In this document: in pieces, positions 21,781 through 31,413 of the stretch
Layout of the letters: the number at the start of each line of letters is the position of its first letter
Position numbering within the stretch: the first letter of the stretch is position 1
Source: Chara braunii
Taxonomy: Eukaryota > Streptophyta > Charophyceae > Charales > Characeae
Direction: 5' to 3'
NCBI GenBank assembly: GCA_003427395.1
Contig: BFEA01000061.1
Coordinates: forward strand, 358,645-409,404
DNA length: 50,760 nucleotides
Translations under genes and position numbers: made by a program
Notes under the pieces: model-generated
What the model was told of the DNA's origin: nothing
The model's database searches: none
Seen by the model: the letters and a program-made list of their open reading frames with translations, nothing else

Positions 21781-22481
21781 ACTATAGAGAACGACTGACG
21801 AGATTTAAGGATGTTCGAAACGGGGAACCAACGAGGGGAGGGCACCATGTGTCCGCAGACCCCTGATGGGACAACGAACAAGAGGTATGGAACCCTCGTA
21901 AACAGAGGTTGGTTCATGCCCGTTGCTGTGAGCAAGCAAGCAACATCCATGGCGAGTGTGCGTGATACAACCACAAAGTGAGTTGATCACCTTCGTACCC
22001 ATCCGTGCACATCCGCTGGTACAGTTGATGCAACTTTCACGGGCAGTCATCATCTGGCAAGAGGTGAGTGAAGAGGGAAACAACGTGAGAGAGTTGGGTA
22101 AACATCCATGAAAGTGAGAGAGATGGAGAGTGAGGGGGGAGTGGGACTAGGAAGTCTCATGCGAGCGGGAGAGGATAGAGACAACGAACCATTGGGCAGT
22201 TAACTAGTGGGAACAGTGCCAACCAGGTTAAACAAGGGTGAGAGAGAGAGAGAGAATGAAGTGGGAGTGAGTCATCTGCGTGGAGAACTAGTGTACTTAC
22301 ACAGTGAGAATGTGTGAGGTGACATAAGATTATGATAATATTATTATTATTATTTACAAAATCTCGAACTCTGTCTGCTGAGCCTTCCACTAACTTCAAG
22401 TTGTTTGGCGGGAGTGGTGCTTTGAGCATACCCAAGTAAGCCCAGAACTAGAGAGAGAGTGTAAGAGTGAGAGGAAGACCA

Positions 22482-22550
22482 AATGTGTGTGTGTGTGTGT
22501 GCATGTATGTGTGTGTGTGTGTGCGTGTATGTGTATGTGTGTGTGTGTGT

Positions 22551-22622
<72 letters not shown>
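22482..22622. repeat. (GT)n then (GA)n compound microsatellite
   Basis: A GT run with interspersed GTAT units switches directly to pure GA at about 22,590. His/Thr and Cys/Val repeat ORFs on both strands are artefacts of this tract. The surrounding 21,781-23,566 holds no recognisable gene, only short duplications such as GAATGGATTAACG (near 22,788 and 22,848). Confidence 0.95.
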
Positions 22623-22624
<2 letters not shown>

Positions 22625-23566
22625 ACATGTGCTCTGATGAGAAAAAAAATGAGTGGGAATGAGAGAGGAACCAGAGTGAGGGTTGAGTGTGTGCAAAGAA
22701 GTGAGGCTGAAGAATGATAGGGAGGAGCCAATGGGAAAGGGGCTAGAGGTTGCCAAATGCTTCGACAACTAACTAGCGAAGTGCATGAATGGATTAACGA
22801 GATTCCCACTGGCCAAATGCCTTGTCATGTAATTAATGACTCGTGTGAATGGATTAACGGGTTTTTCGTTGTCCCTATTTACTACGCGAGCACAAAGATC
22901 TGGAGAGTGACATGATGGCACGTTAGCAGGCTGAGATTTGGACATAGTAGCAGATGCATTCCCCCTTAACTCACCTTATAAGTGTTGTCATGGTGCACAA
23001 ATTTTCATTCTCGCCGATTTATCGTTGAATAATTAATTGTTGCATTATTAGGGGCAGCTCAAGCCTACTAGAGACCAATGGTAGCGAATTTTCGCATGTT
23101 CTAGCGAAAAATTCAATTCGGGTTTTATGGTGAGTACGAGAGAACACCTGCCAATTGAAATCAGAAAACAAAAATCCTCTGGTCATTGCTAGTGACGGCT
23201 CCACATGAAGTTGCAAAATGCACCACCCTCAAAATCAAGCGGTTCGAAATAAGTGTTTTCCAAATTTCCATCTCGATAATTCCAACTAGGTAAAAGATAA
23301 TGTGACCAAGCATTTATGTATTTCAGGCAGACGGGTGATCATAAACACTCTGGTGATTATTCCCAATCAGAGTACGAAGCAGATCATGGTCAATGAGAAT
23401 GATAACAACTAATCTGACTTTCGAGCCAGTCCTAAATACTGCACCTATTGGACAAATCATGAATGACCAGTCTACGGGGCCAGTCGGGAAAATTACATTT
23501 ATGAAAGCGGGTTAGTCAAACAGTGAAAACCAGCAATCGCTCTGACTGGGTCTTATAGATGGTCGT

Positions 23567-23651
23567 TGTCGAGCACATCGGTCCGGCACCTCACAAGGCA
23601 GCACGAGACCCTCCCGACCACGTCACGGAGGAGTTGGTTCTTAATCCTCGT
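23567..23651 (-). repeat. Older inverted LTR, left fragment
   Basis: Starts TGTCGAGCAC and is the reverse complement of the last ~85 bp of the LTR described below (GTCCGGCACC, CACGTCACGGAGGAGTTGG against rc of the LTR end). It continues, across the 16.5-kb insertion, at 40,139. No primer site lies immediately to its left, so it is a 3' or solo LTR end. Confidence 0.8.
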
Positions 23652-25062
23652 TGTCGTACCAAATACCCTTACAAGGGTATTTGGCGTGTTTTTTTTGCAA
23701 GTCGCGCAAGTACAATGTCGCCCGCCTGACGGCGTGCGCGCGAGAAGGAGCTTAGGTCCTCGTCAGGGTGAGAGGAGCACGCAGGGTATTGATGGCGAAT
23801 CGTAACCACGCGCTACCTGAGTGTGCGCGGAGTCACGGGCCAGTAGGGCACGCGGATATGAAGCGCGTGTGATCTGCTTATTGTTGATGATTGAAGAGTC
23901 GGCGTGATCGCCGGCAAGAGTTCGTTTTCTTCTGATTAAATCGGGGTGAAAGAAATTACGTCTCGAGGGTTGATGTGCCTTGCCTGTGACCTGTGCGTAC
24001 GTGCGAAGGATGACATCGATGGCTACGTGACCTCGGAGGGCGTCTCGATAGGTTGGCGCGTCGCGCGGTGCCTGTTTACTTAGGTTTTCATCAGAGCTAG
24101 ACCCAGACCTGGGCCTAGCACTGTTAATTATGGCGTCGTACTTTCATCAGGGAGATTCAGGGATCGAGGACGAGCGACGACAATGCGGAATATCGGAGTG
24201 GCGTGGAGGAAACCGCGGGGCTGGGGGCACGGCGGGGTTACCCACCCTTTGGGTTTGCCGTCGGCGGTGTCCGATCGGTGGTAATACCTTTTTAAGTGAT
24301 TCGGTTAGCGTCGTACTTCTACAGTGTTTTCCTTTTGGTACACTCCGGCGTGTCGTTGACCCGGATGTGACGCCAGACTCAATGGCCATCACGGGAGGCG
24401 AGGACCTTGGCTACGCACCTCCTTCGAGGGGCCGTTTGGGTCCCCACGTATTCGGGCTACTGCTGCCTCGAGACATGGGCCGAGGAACTCAGATGTGCAT
24501 GCGGGGCGGCAGGGGTGAGTATGTTCATGGAATCCCCCTCCGCGTCGGTCTTTAAAGGTTTTGCCTAGGTACCTTGTTATTACCCCAAGGTCTGCCTTGG
24601 GACCGTCTCGCCTAGGCCCACGTTTAGGCCTGCCACCGACTGTGCCCCTGCCCCTGCGACTGGCTATCTGCGTGAGGGCTTGCTCCTTGAGGGCCGGAAG
24701 GGCCAACAAACAATGTCTAAGCAGGTCGCCAGGGGAAATACGGGTGAGGGCACGCTGCTACGCTGGTGTGTAGGTCGTGGGCGGGATTTCGGTGTAGCTA
24801 GAGTTGTTGGACTAGGGCCAGAGCCAGACCATAGGACTGCGCGTTACGGCAAGGACTGCAGACGGGGTATAGGGGCTGCGTGGTCTGAGTTTTGGGTTGA
24901 CAGGTGGTTGCTTTAGTTGCTCGCCACGTGCTAGAGCGATAGGAGTTAGTTTCGATTCCTGCATTTTCTGAGCTAAGTTTTTTTACTCAGATCAATTATC
25001 GCATTCTCTAGGATCTTTTGTTATACTTGGCGTTGTATAAATTTTTGGTAAGCTACTTTCTC

Positions 25063-25700
25063 TACGGGAAGCGCTGCCAAAATTTCTACGAATCCAAGGA
25101 GCTACGTAGCACCGTGTTCGCGTTCGGAGGCGAACGCGAACAAGCGCCCCAAACCCTCCGAATGCGATCATAAAAAATATTAAAAAAAAAAAAAAGTTTC
25201 TCCAAAAAATCTGAAAAATATATATGTTATGTAAAATAAAAAAACAAGCAACTTTTTCATTGGAGTCATGTTCAAATTCGTAACCAATCATGAGTTAAAA
25301 ATAAAAAACCGAAAAACAATTTATTTTTATTTTTTTTTACGAGAAAAAGTTATGTTCGCCCGAACATATTCGCGAGCTGTTCGCGCGAACACGCGAACAC
25401 GTTCGCGCGAACATGAAGGGGCGCGAACACGTTCGCCGTGCTACACAGCCAGGGAGTTAGTCAATTCTTGATTTTTCGAAGTTCAACTTGTCTAAAGTTC
25501 ATATATGGCTTAGTAAAATCTGCAAAGCCTCCTTTTCTAACGGGAGTGCTGCCCAAATTTTTGCTAATTCAGAGAGTTAGACAAAATTGGACTTTAGAAA
25601 ATCAAAGACTATTTCTGTTCTCATATTCAGGCTGATATAAATTCTGAAAAGGCACTTTTCCTACGGGAAGCACTGCCAAAATTTTCTTAGTTTAAAGGAG
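25063..25700 (+). repeat. ~121-bp tandem repeats inside the LTR
   Basis: TACGGGAAGCGCTGCC-type unit starts lie at 25,063, 25,538 and 25,662. After subtracting the inserted MITE the spacing is about 120 and 124 bp. The 3' LTR keeps one unit (about 38,292). The older inverted LTR has five (42,353, 42,468, 42,592, 42,716 and 42,833). Copy number therefore varies between LTRs of one family. Confidence 0.8.
25102..25448. mobile_element. hAT-like MITE, CGAAC family, unit 2
   Basis: Inserted in the 5' LTR only. CCAAGGAG (25,094-25,101) and CCAGGGAG (25,449-25,456) flank it, and the 3' LTR shows the empty site as a single CTAGGGAG (about 38,320). The ends are CTACGTAGCAC and rc CTGTGTAGCAC. Subterminal motifs are GTTCGCGCGAAC-type palindromes. 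The A/T core shares TATATATGTTATGTAAAATA with unit 1 in reverse orientation, and a TTCATTGGAGTCATGTTCAA block resembles the GGCTACCAG family core. Confidence 0.95.
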
Positions 25701-26826
25701 ATAGATTATATTTTGACAGGTGGCGATTTTGGCGATCCACTCTGTAGAGGGGAGATTATGCCAAGGTCTACCTTTGCTTATGGCGCAGCTTGAAGGTACA
25801 TTCAGGCTTAGTCAATTAGGATGATTTGATTGAGATCGGGATATGGGGATTATTCTCCATGGACTTATAAATTTAGCTTGGACTTTGACCTGTCGTATGA
25901 TACATGTCTTCTTTGGACATTCGATCTGAGATTTTGACTAGCTTCAGTTTGATCCTACAAGGATCATTTTCAGTTATCACTAATAATAGGTCGGTTGGTT
26001 GATCGCCGACTTGTCGGCTCATGACACAACTTTGCTTATACCTCTACCTCAACTTGATTGCCTTAGCCCTGGGACTTGATATGTTTCTTTGAAGGTTTTA
26101 ACTGGACTTTTTTTAATGGCCATTATAAAGGACTTATGAGATTTATGGAAAATTGGACTATGACTGGGGCTTGAGTGTGTGAGGCGTGGTGTGAGCTACA
26201 GGGAACAGTAAAGTTAACCACATTGGTGTATGGCAATGTGGTTATTGTGTGTGCCTGTGTTTTATGCATGTTAGTATTTTGGAGCTTGGTACATGAACCA
26301 TACTTTGGAGGCAGTGAGAATGACGACCATATGTCGCACGATCTGCAAACCTGATAGGTTTATGTTTCCCCGACTTTTTATCGTTATCTCAAGTTCTGAA
26401 CTGATATATGAGTGATGGGGTGTTTGTTTATTCTATTGATTGATTTTGCTTATTGATTTTTATAGTTGGACGTTGTAGTCCGTGATAGCCGTCAAAGTTA
26501 AACCCCCTGACTTTCGCCCAGGTCCGGAGTGGGACTCATCTCCAGGGCAGTAAGAAGCAATTGCCACCGCAGGTATGAACCTGTGTACCACCCACTTTGC
26601 ACAGGGTGCAGAAGAGGGTGTGTGATCTTCAACCTCACATGGCGATTTTCCAGCATCGAGAGATTAACCCTCAAGGCGCGTGTCAGCCGACACTTAAGTG
26701 TCGAATGCGACCCTCGAGACTAACGAGGACCGCACGATTATGGACACTACATAGTACGCCATCCTTGCGACTGTTTGCGTACGTTTGCATTGCGAGTCGA
26801 TATGAGTTAGCTCTGCGTCCGCGCGG

Positions 26827-26834
26827 TTTATATC
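26827..26834 (+). promoter_or_regulatory. Possible TATA box of the LTR promoter
   Basis: TTTATATC in a GC-rich setting, identical at 39,553-39,560 in the 3' LTR and present as TTTTATAC in the older inverted LTR (about 40,655-40,665, reverse strand). Conservation in three LTRs and the position ~585 bp before the LTR end fit a U3/R promoter, but no start site is shown. Confidence 0.3.
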
Positions 26835-27415
26835 GAGGCTCCCTCGCGACGCCTATCCGATTTTCGCATCGGAGAGTTATGGGATGATTACTAAGGGGCT
26901 AGGAGCGTTGTCGCGTTGTTTGATGTGTGCGTGTGTGTGTTTTATTTTTTTGGTGTTTGTAAAGTGGTGTGCGCGTGGTGTGTGGGACGCGTCCTAGTCG
27001 ACCGACGTCGAACCACGGTTGGGACTTCAGCCCCCCAAGATGTCGGTTCGCGTGCAGGTCCAATAGGCGTATTACCGCGCGTACCCCCTATGCTACAGTG
27101 AACGAGAAACGCCATCGGCTGGTCCACCTTTGCGATTGCAACTGATCAGCTTTCGTACTGTGGACTGGTAGCTCGGCTAGGATACGCCCACCGAAGGGAG
27201 GTGACAACTCCTGTAAGGTGGAGGTAAGTTGTGCCTCACGTAGGCCCTATCCTGTCGTAGGGGCTCACGAGAGGTATGGATGGCACACTCGACCGGAGCG
27301 GCCTAAGGAAGCTCCATTTGTGTGTTTATGACGAGATTGGTCAAACTCCTGCGTGACGCGGCCGAGAGGGTCCCGCGCTGCCACGTGCGGTGCCGGACCG
27401 ATGCGCTTGACAGGG

Positions 27416-27431
27416 GGCGCCGTTGCCGGGG
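27416..27431 (+). promoter_or_regulatory. Primer binding site, tRNA-Asp type
   Basis: GGCGCCGTTGCCGGGG begins 4 bp after the 5' LTR end. From memory it is complementary to the 3' end of plant-type tRNA-Asp (minus the CCA-pairing T, which is G here). Such sites are known from plant Ty3/gypsy elements of the Athila/Ogre type. It fixes the LTR boundary and transcription direction. Confidence 0.85.
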
Positions 27432-27977
27432 ATAACGGCTGCCTACCGTTGTCCCTGGTGGAACGATGTCCGGGTATGGAAGTGAGAAATAGGCAAATGA
27501 GAAGTTTCGGTAGACTTGTATGAGTGATTTGGCTAATATTTTGACTACCGTTGGAAGTACTGTAAAGACTGAGAGACCCCTAGAAATCGAGCCTTGATTC
27601 GAGGCAGGTTGATAATCTGCGGAGAATGACCGCTTCTGCTCTACTGGGTTAGGAGGGATGGTTGATCGTATATGGTATTGGATAAGGCATGAAGTGAGGG
27701 TTAGTTCCATGAGTGAGGTTTGAGTGATGCAGTAAGGGTTGCTTGAGATCGATAAGAGCTTTGACTATGCGCTGTGACTAGTAAGCGAATGATTGGAATT
27801 GAAGTCCGGATGGTGCCCTGCAGGCTCGATTCGGCTTAGGTTGAGTACGATGGCATTAGCATTACTGAGTATGCCCATTGTTGGAATCCAAGGTTAGTTG
27901 ACCCATGGTGTAACTATAGTACTAAGTCTGCCTTGGGAGATAATTAAGTTAAGCTGGGGCATCTCCCCCTAATCATT

Positions 27978-28515
27978 TTATGTAACCGTTTGAACGCCGT
28001 AAACGCGCGTTCGTTTTCAAATGTGCGTTTGAACGCGAATTGTGCGTTCCAACTCAAAATTGAACGGCGTTCAATTTTTTTTATTTTGTTTTTGTTTCAA
28101 AAAATATTTTCGACGCCTAAAAATACTTTCTTTTTACTGATTGTTTTTTTGTGAGTTCTATATGATGTGGGCTACATGTCTGTAAATTTTGGAGTCATTT
28201 TGCTAAGGGGAAAAAAAATGAAAAATCGCCAAAGATGGCCGTGTCAAATCATGTTCGCCCACTAATTTCAATTCTCTTTTTACTTTTTTCTATTTTCAGT
28301 TCTCTATTTTTATTTCGAATTTGATAGCGAATCTGGATGTGATTCTCAGGCAAATGTTGTTTATTTAATTTTTCTTCATAACATTTTTTTTTTTCGAAAT
28401 TTTTAGAGAACTGNNNNNNNNNNNNNNNNNNNNNNNNNNNNNNNNNNNNNNNNNNNNNNNNNNNNNNNNNNNNNNNNNNNNNNNNNNTTCTCTTTTTACT
28501 TTTTTCTATTTTCAG

Positions 28516-28562
<47 letters not shown>

Positions 28563-28611
28563 CAGGCTTTTTTTGTTTATTTAATTTTTCTTCATATTTT
28601 TTTTTTTTTTT

Positions 28612-28651
<40 letters not shown>

Positions 28652-28757
28652 CCGTGCGGAATTGAACTTCGCGTTCGGTCGTGTTCACTGAACGCGCGTT
28701 CATTCCGTTCAGTTTCTGAACGGAAAACCCGCGTTTAATGAACATGCGGTAACACAG
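27978..28757. mobile_element. CGAAC-family-like element, unit 4 (gapped)
   Basis: Ends TTATGTAACCG and rc CTGTGTTACCGC enclose subterminal palindromes of a further variant: AAACGCGCGTTCG, GAACGCGCGTTC and CGTTCAGTTTCTGAACG. Organisation is as in units 1-3. I could not find a matching 8-bp duplication, and an N gap sits inside. It lies between the primer site and Gag. Confidence 0.55.
28414..28487. other. 74-N gap flanked by the same sequence twice
   Basis: TTCTCTTTTTACTTTTTTCT and the following TATTTTCAGTTCTCT occur just before (about 28,271-28,304) and just after (28,488-28,521) the gap. TTGTTTATTTAATTTTTCTTC also recurs. The contig ends were probably joined without merging an overlap. Confidence 0.85.
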
Positions 28758-30336
28758 ATGACCCCTGCTTTAAAGAATGTTGCTGATACGGGAGCAGCAT
28801 GGGTGAGGGGATGACTGATAAAGTGCGAAGTGAGGAGTTTAACTGTAAAAATCTTTCCTTGAGCCCAGGCTGAGATGTGATATGATAGGTACTATGGCTA
28901 GTACGATGCTTAGACTCTTCGATAGTGTGAGCTGGTGATGATTTGAGTCGCTTGCGGACTGTCTGGCTAACTATCGATAAATCTTGAGAAGTAGTGGTCA
29001 CTAGGATAGCGGTTTGGCTAGTCCGAAGAGAGGCCTATGTGTTAATTATATGTGATATATGTATATATGGCATTTATGATTGTTTGTTTGGTAGTCTCTG
29101 TATATCTGCTTTCTTTGTGTTTTGTTTGATGTCAGATTGATGGCGTATGTATGGACTGCCTTCCACGAGGACACAAGTTTTGCATGAAACACACGTCTGG
29201 CATGAGGCCAGGGGTGAATGGGGTGACTTGCTTCTGTGGAAGGTGGTTCTTCCGAGAAGGAGTTAATCGGCGTGTATAATTTGTCCTCAGTGGAAGTGCA
29301 TTCTTGAGTTGTTACTCCCACAGTGGGGCTTAAGGAAGCGGTTATTAGTCTCGAAACTGATAGTGAGACCCACGCCGGAACTATGTTCCTGGTCCATTAA
29401 GTGGGATGTTGTTGTCCTTCCTATGAGAGGAGAGTAACTACATTATCTGTTGAGAAAGGAGGAAGGGGCTTGTTACCTTACCGAAACTGTGATGGCCGAG
29501 TGGAACAACTACTGCTTAGTGAGAGCGGTTCTGGAGTAGCGACCTATCCTCGTCTCCCGTTAAGCAGGGCCACCACACCTGTAAGGGCGCGAATTCGCTA
29601 TTCGTTGCCTTAGTAGGTGTGAATGGGGTTGTCCATCTGGCCATGATTAGGTTCGATGAGGTGCAAGCGCCGGAATCAGAAAGGGTTGCGGTGAGGCTTG
29701 ATCTTTAGAGCGGGGCTCAGGAGTCAAGATGTTATCTCACGAGGATTACACCGCTCCTCGGTAATATATGCTTCGCTTAAGAGTTGAAGGAATAACAATC
29801 GTATCATGCTATTTATTCATTGTTAGCCTTACTTCTGCCTTATAGAATATGAAATACGTTGTGGAGGTTTATCTTGTTATATGACTGACAGTTGAGTTGG
29901 CTTCACATGGTTGTCTATAAAAGCATATTGTGTCCTTCAGCTATAACCCCTGTAAATAAATTGCGTTTATCACGTAAGGGTTATTGTTATTGGTATGTGT
30001 TATTTATCATGGGTTGTATGCTATTTTGGATTCAGGTTTGGAGTATCCACCCATATGGCATATGTGTGTTATATCCCTCCTAGTAGTAGACGTGATATTT
30101 TGTTAATGCCTGAGTTATGATTTGAGGGACTTATTTGTGAATACTCTTGTTTTATTTTAGGTGCGTATTTATTTAAGAGGCTTTCTTCGGTAACGTCGTT
30201 GTTCTGAATAGATTCCTATATGCTCTTTCATGATGAGAATGACACGATTTAGTAGGGATATATTCTGCATTAGATTTAGTTGCGTAACTTTCGTCGAGCC
30301 TCGACCCTAACGTCGTTTGTTGTTGTTCAGCAGGTG
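28758..30336 (+). other. Internal leader region of the LTR element
   Basis: About 1.6 kb between unit 4 and Gag with no long ORF or recognisable domain. It ends in a TTTGTTGTTGTTCAGCAG pyrimidine-rich AG boundary just before the Gag ATG, which could act as a 3' splice site. Confidence 0.5.
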
Positions 30337-31284
30337 ATGGGGTCAAGGGAACTCGAGATGGAAGGGTCTCAAGGGAAGATTGGGGCCGAGGAACTCGCTT
30401 CTCTGTTGGAACAACGAGATTGGGAGCGAGACAACCTGCCCAAGGTTGACATCGACTTCTTCAAAGGCGATCATGTTTCTGACTTCCTCGACAAGTTTGA
30501 ACAGATAGCGTCCCACTGCAAATGGAATGAGGAACAAATGCTGAAAGAAGTGATAAAGTATATCCATATAGGTTTGAAGGAGGAAGTCAGTGGGTTGGTT
30601 AGAAGAGCAGGGTCATCGTGGAGGAAGTTCTATGATGATATGCGGAATAAGTACCGGTTGGGGGAGGAACAACTGACCAAAGACGATCTTGAGAAGATAT
30701 ATCGGTATAGTTATGTGTCAGTGGGGCACTTCCTGGCAGAGTATGAACGCGCATCGCGTAAGGTCTGGGCACTGTCAGAACATGACAACTGTTTTGTCTT
30801 CCTCATGAACTTCACGAATGCAGAACAACAAGATTTGATTCGTGGAACAGAGGGGAGACTAGTCTGGGATAAGATCCGAGAGAACCTTGAACAAAAGGAT
30901 TTCGACCAGTACCTCATCCATACTCTGAGGGAAGCGAGGAAAAGAAGGAAGGTGTTGGATAGTGAGAAGAGTGAGCTTGAAAAGAGGTCGAATGATCCGG
31001 CAGTAGGCACCTCAGATGCTAAGAAAAATGGAACTCAGAAGGGCGTTGAGATCGTCAGGCGAAATCACAGGTGGAGTACAAAGAAGAAAAATGCGCCGGG
31101 AGGAAAGAGGAAAAAGATACCGGCTAGAGTGAGAGTGGATGCATCTCATACCTATGAGAGGATGCTTGACGCTCCAAACGAGGAAGGAATAGAGGAGCAA
31201 AGAGTTCAGGGAGAAGTTGGTATGACCCTGCCGCACACTGCATCTGATCTTGGTAAGGAGTGTGACGACAGGGGAACATCGTGA
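30337..31284 (+). CDS. gag: Retrotransposon Gag polyprotein (315 codons)
   Basis: Structural capsid/nucleocapsid precursor of the LTR element. The first ATG (MGSRELEMEGSQ) is chosen; the frame is open upstream to 30,280 from a TTG. Residues ~40-200 resemble the retrotransposon Gag capsid fold: VDIDFFKGDHVSDFLDKFEQ, KWNEEQ, IGLKEEVSGLV, SWRKFYDDM and a KDDLEKIY...VGHFLAEYERASRKVW stretch. A Lys/Arg-rich C-terminal tail follows (RKRRK, KKKNAPGGKRKK), suited to RNA binding. It stops at TGA 31,282-31,284, and a zinc knuckle continues in the same frame beyond. It is the only intact protein of the element and would form particles in the cytoplasm, packaging its RNA. No pol follows. Confidence 0.8.
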   Translation: MGSRELEMEGSQGKIGAEELASLLEQRDWERDNLPKVDIDFFKGDHVSDFLDKFEQIASHCKWNEEQMLKEVIKYIHIGLKEEVSGLVRRAGSSWRKFYDDMRNKYRLGEEQLTKDDLEKIYRYSYVSVGHFLAEYERASRKVWALSEHDNCFVFLMNFTNAEQQDLIRGTEGRLVWDKIRENLEQKDFDQYLIHTLREARKRRKVLDSEKSELEKRSNDPAVGTSDAKKNGTQKGVEIVRRNHRWSTKKKNAPGGKRKKIPARVRVDASHTYERMLDAPNEEGIEEQRVQGEVGMTLPHTASDLGKECDDRGTS

Positions 31285-31344
31285 GTTATAAGTCGGGTTT
31301 GACGAAGAAATAAAAGAGGGCGAGAACGGTGGACGAGGATAGTA

Positions 31345-31413
31345 TGTGCTTGCTGTGGGAAGACTGGTCATACCCCTCGCAGATGTAAGATCGCAAAGAA
31401 AGGGATTGAGAGG
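31345..31413 (+). pseudogene. CCHC zinc knuckle of Gag, cut off by stops
   Basis: CACCGKTGHTPRRCK fits C-x2-C-x4-H-x4-C exactly, the nucleocapsid RNA-binding knuckle. It is in the same reading frame as gag but separated by two TGA codons (31,282-31,284 and one 18 bp later). Either the stops are decay, or both would need readthrough. It ends at TGA 31,411-31,413. Confidence 0.8.

Larger units (their letters stand above)
23652..27412 (+). repeat. 5' LTR (3.76 kb)
   Basis: Matches the 3' LTR in two blocks: 23,652-~24,868 with 33,598-~34,719, and ~24,870-27,412 with ~38,115-40,138. It lacks the 3.4-kb middle block of the 3' LTR. It contains a MITE (25,102-25,448) absent from the 3' LTR, an extra ~115 bp near 23,730-23,845, and more tandem-repeat units near 25.1-25.7 kb. 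The long shared ORF at 24,130-24,555 occurs in both LTRs only because the DNA is duplicated. Confidence 0.9.

Noticed and set aside
22350-22809. His/Thr-, Cys/Val- and Ser/Leu-repeat ORFs
   Set aside because: Translations of the GT/GA microsatellite.
24130-24555. 141-codon ORF in the 5' LTR, repeated as 148 codons at 33,953-34,399
   Set aside because: The apparent conservation is explained by LTR duplication. There is no domain, and overlapping frames on both strands are equally shared.
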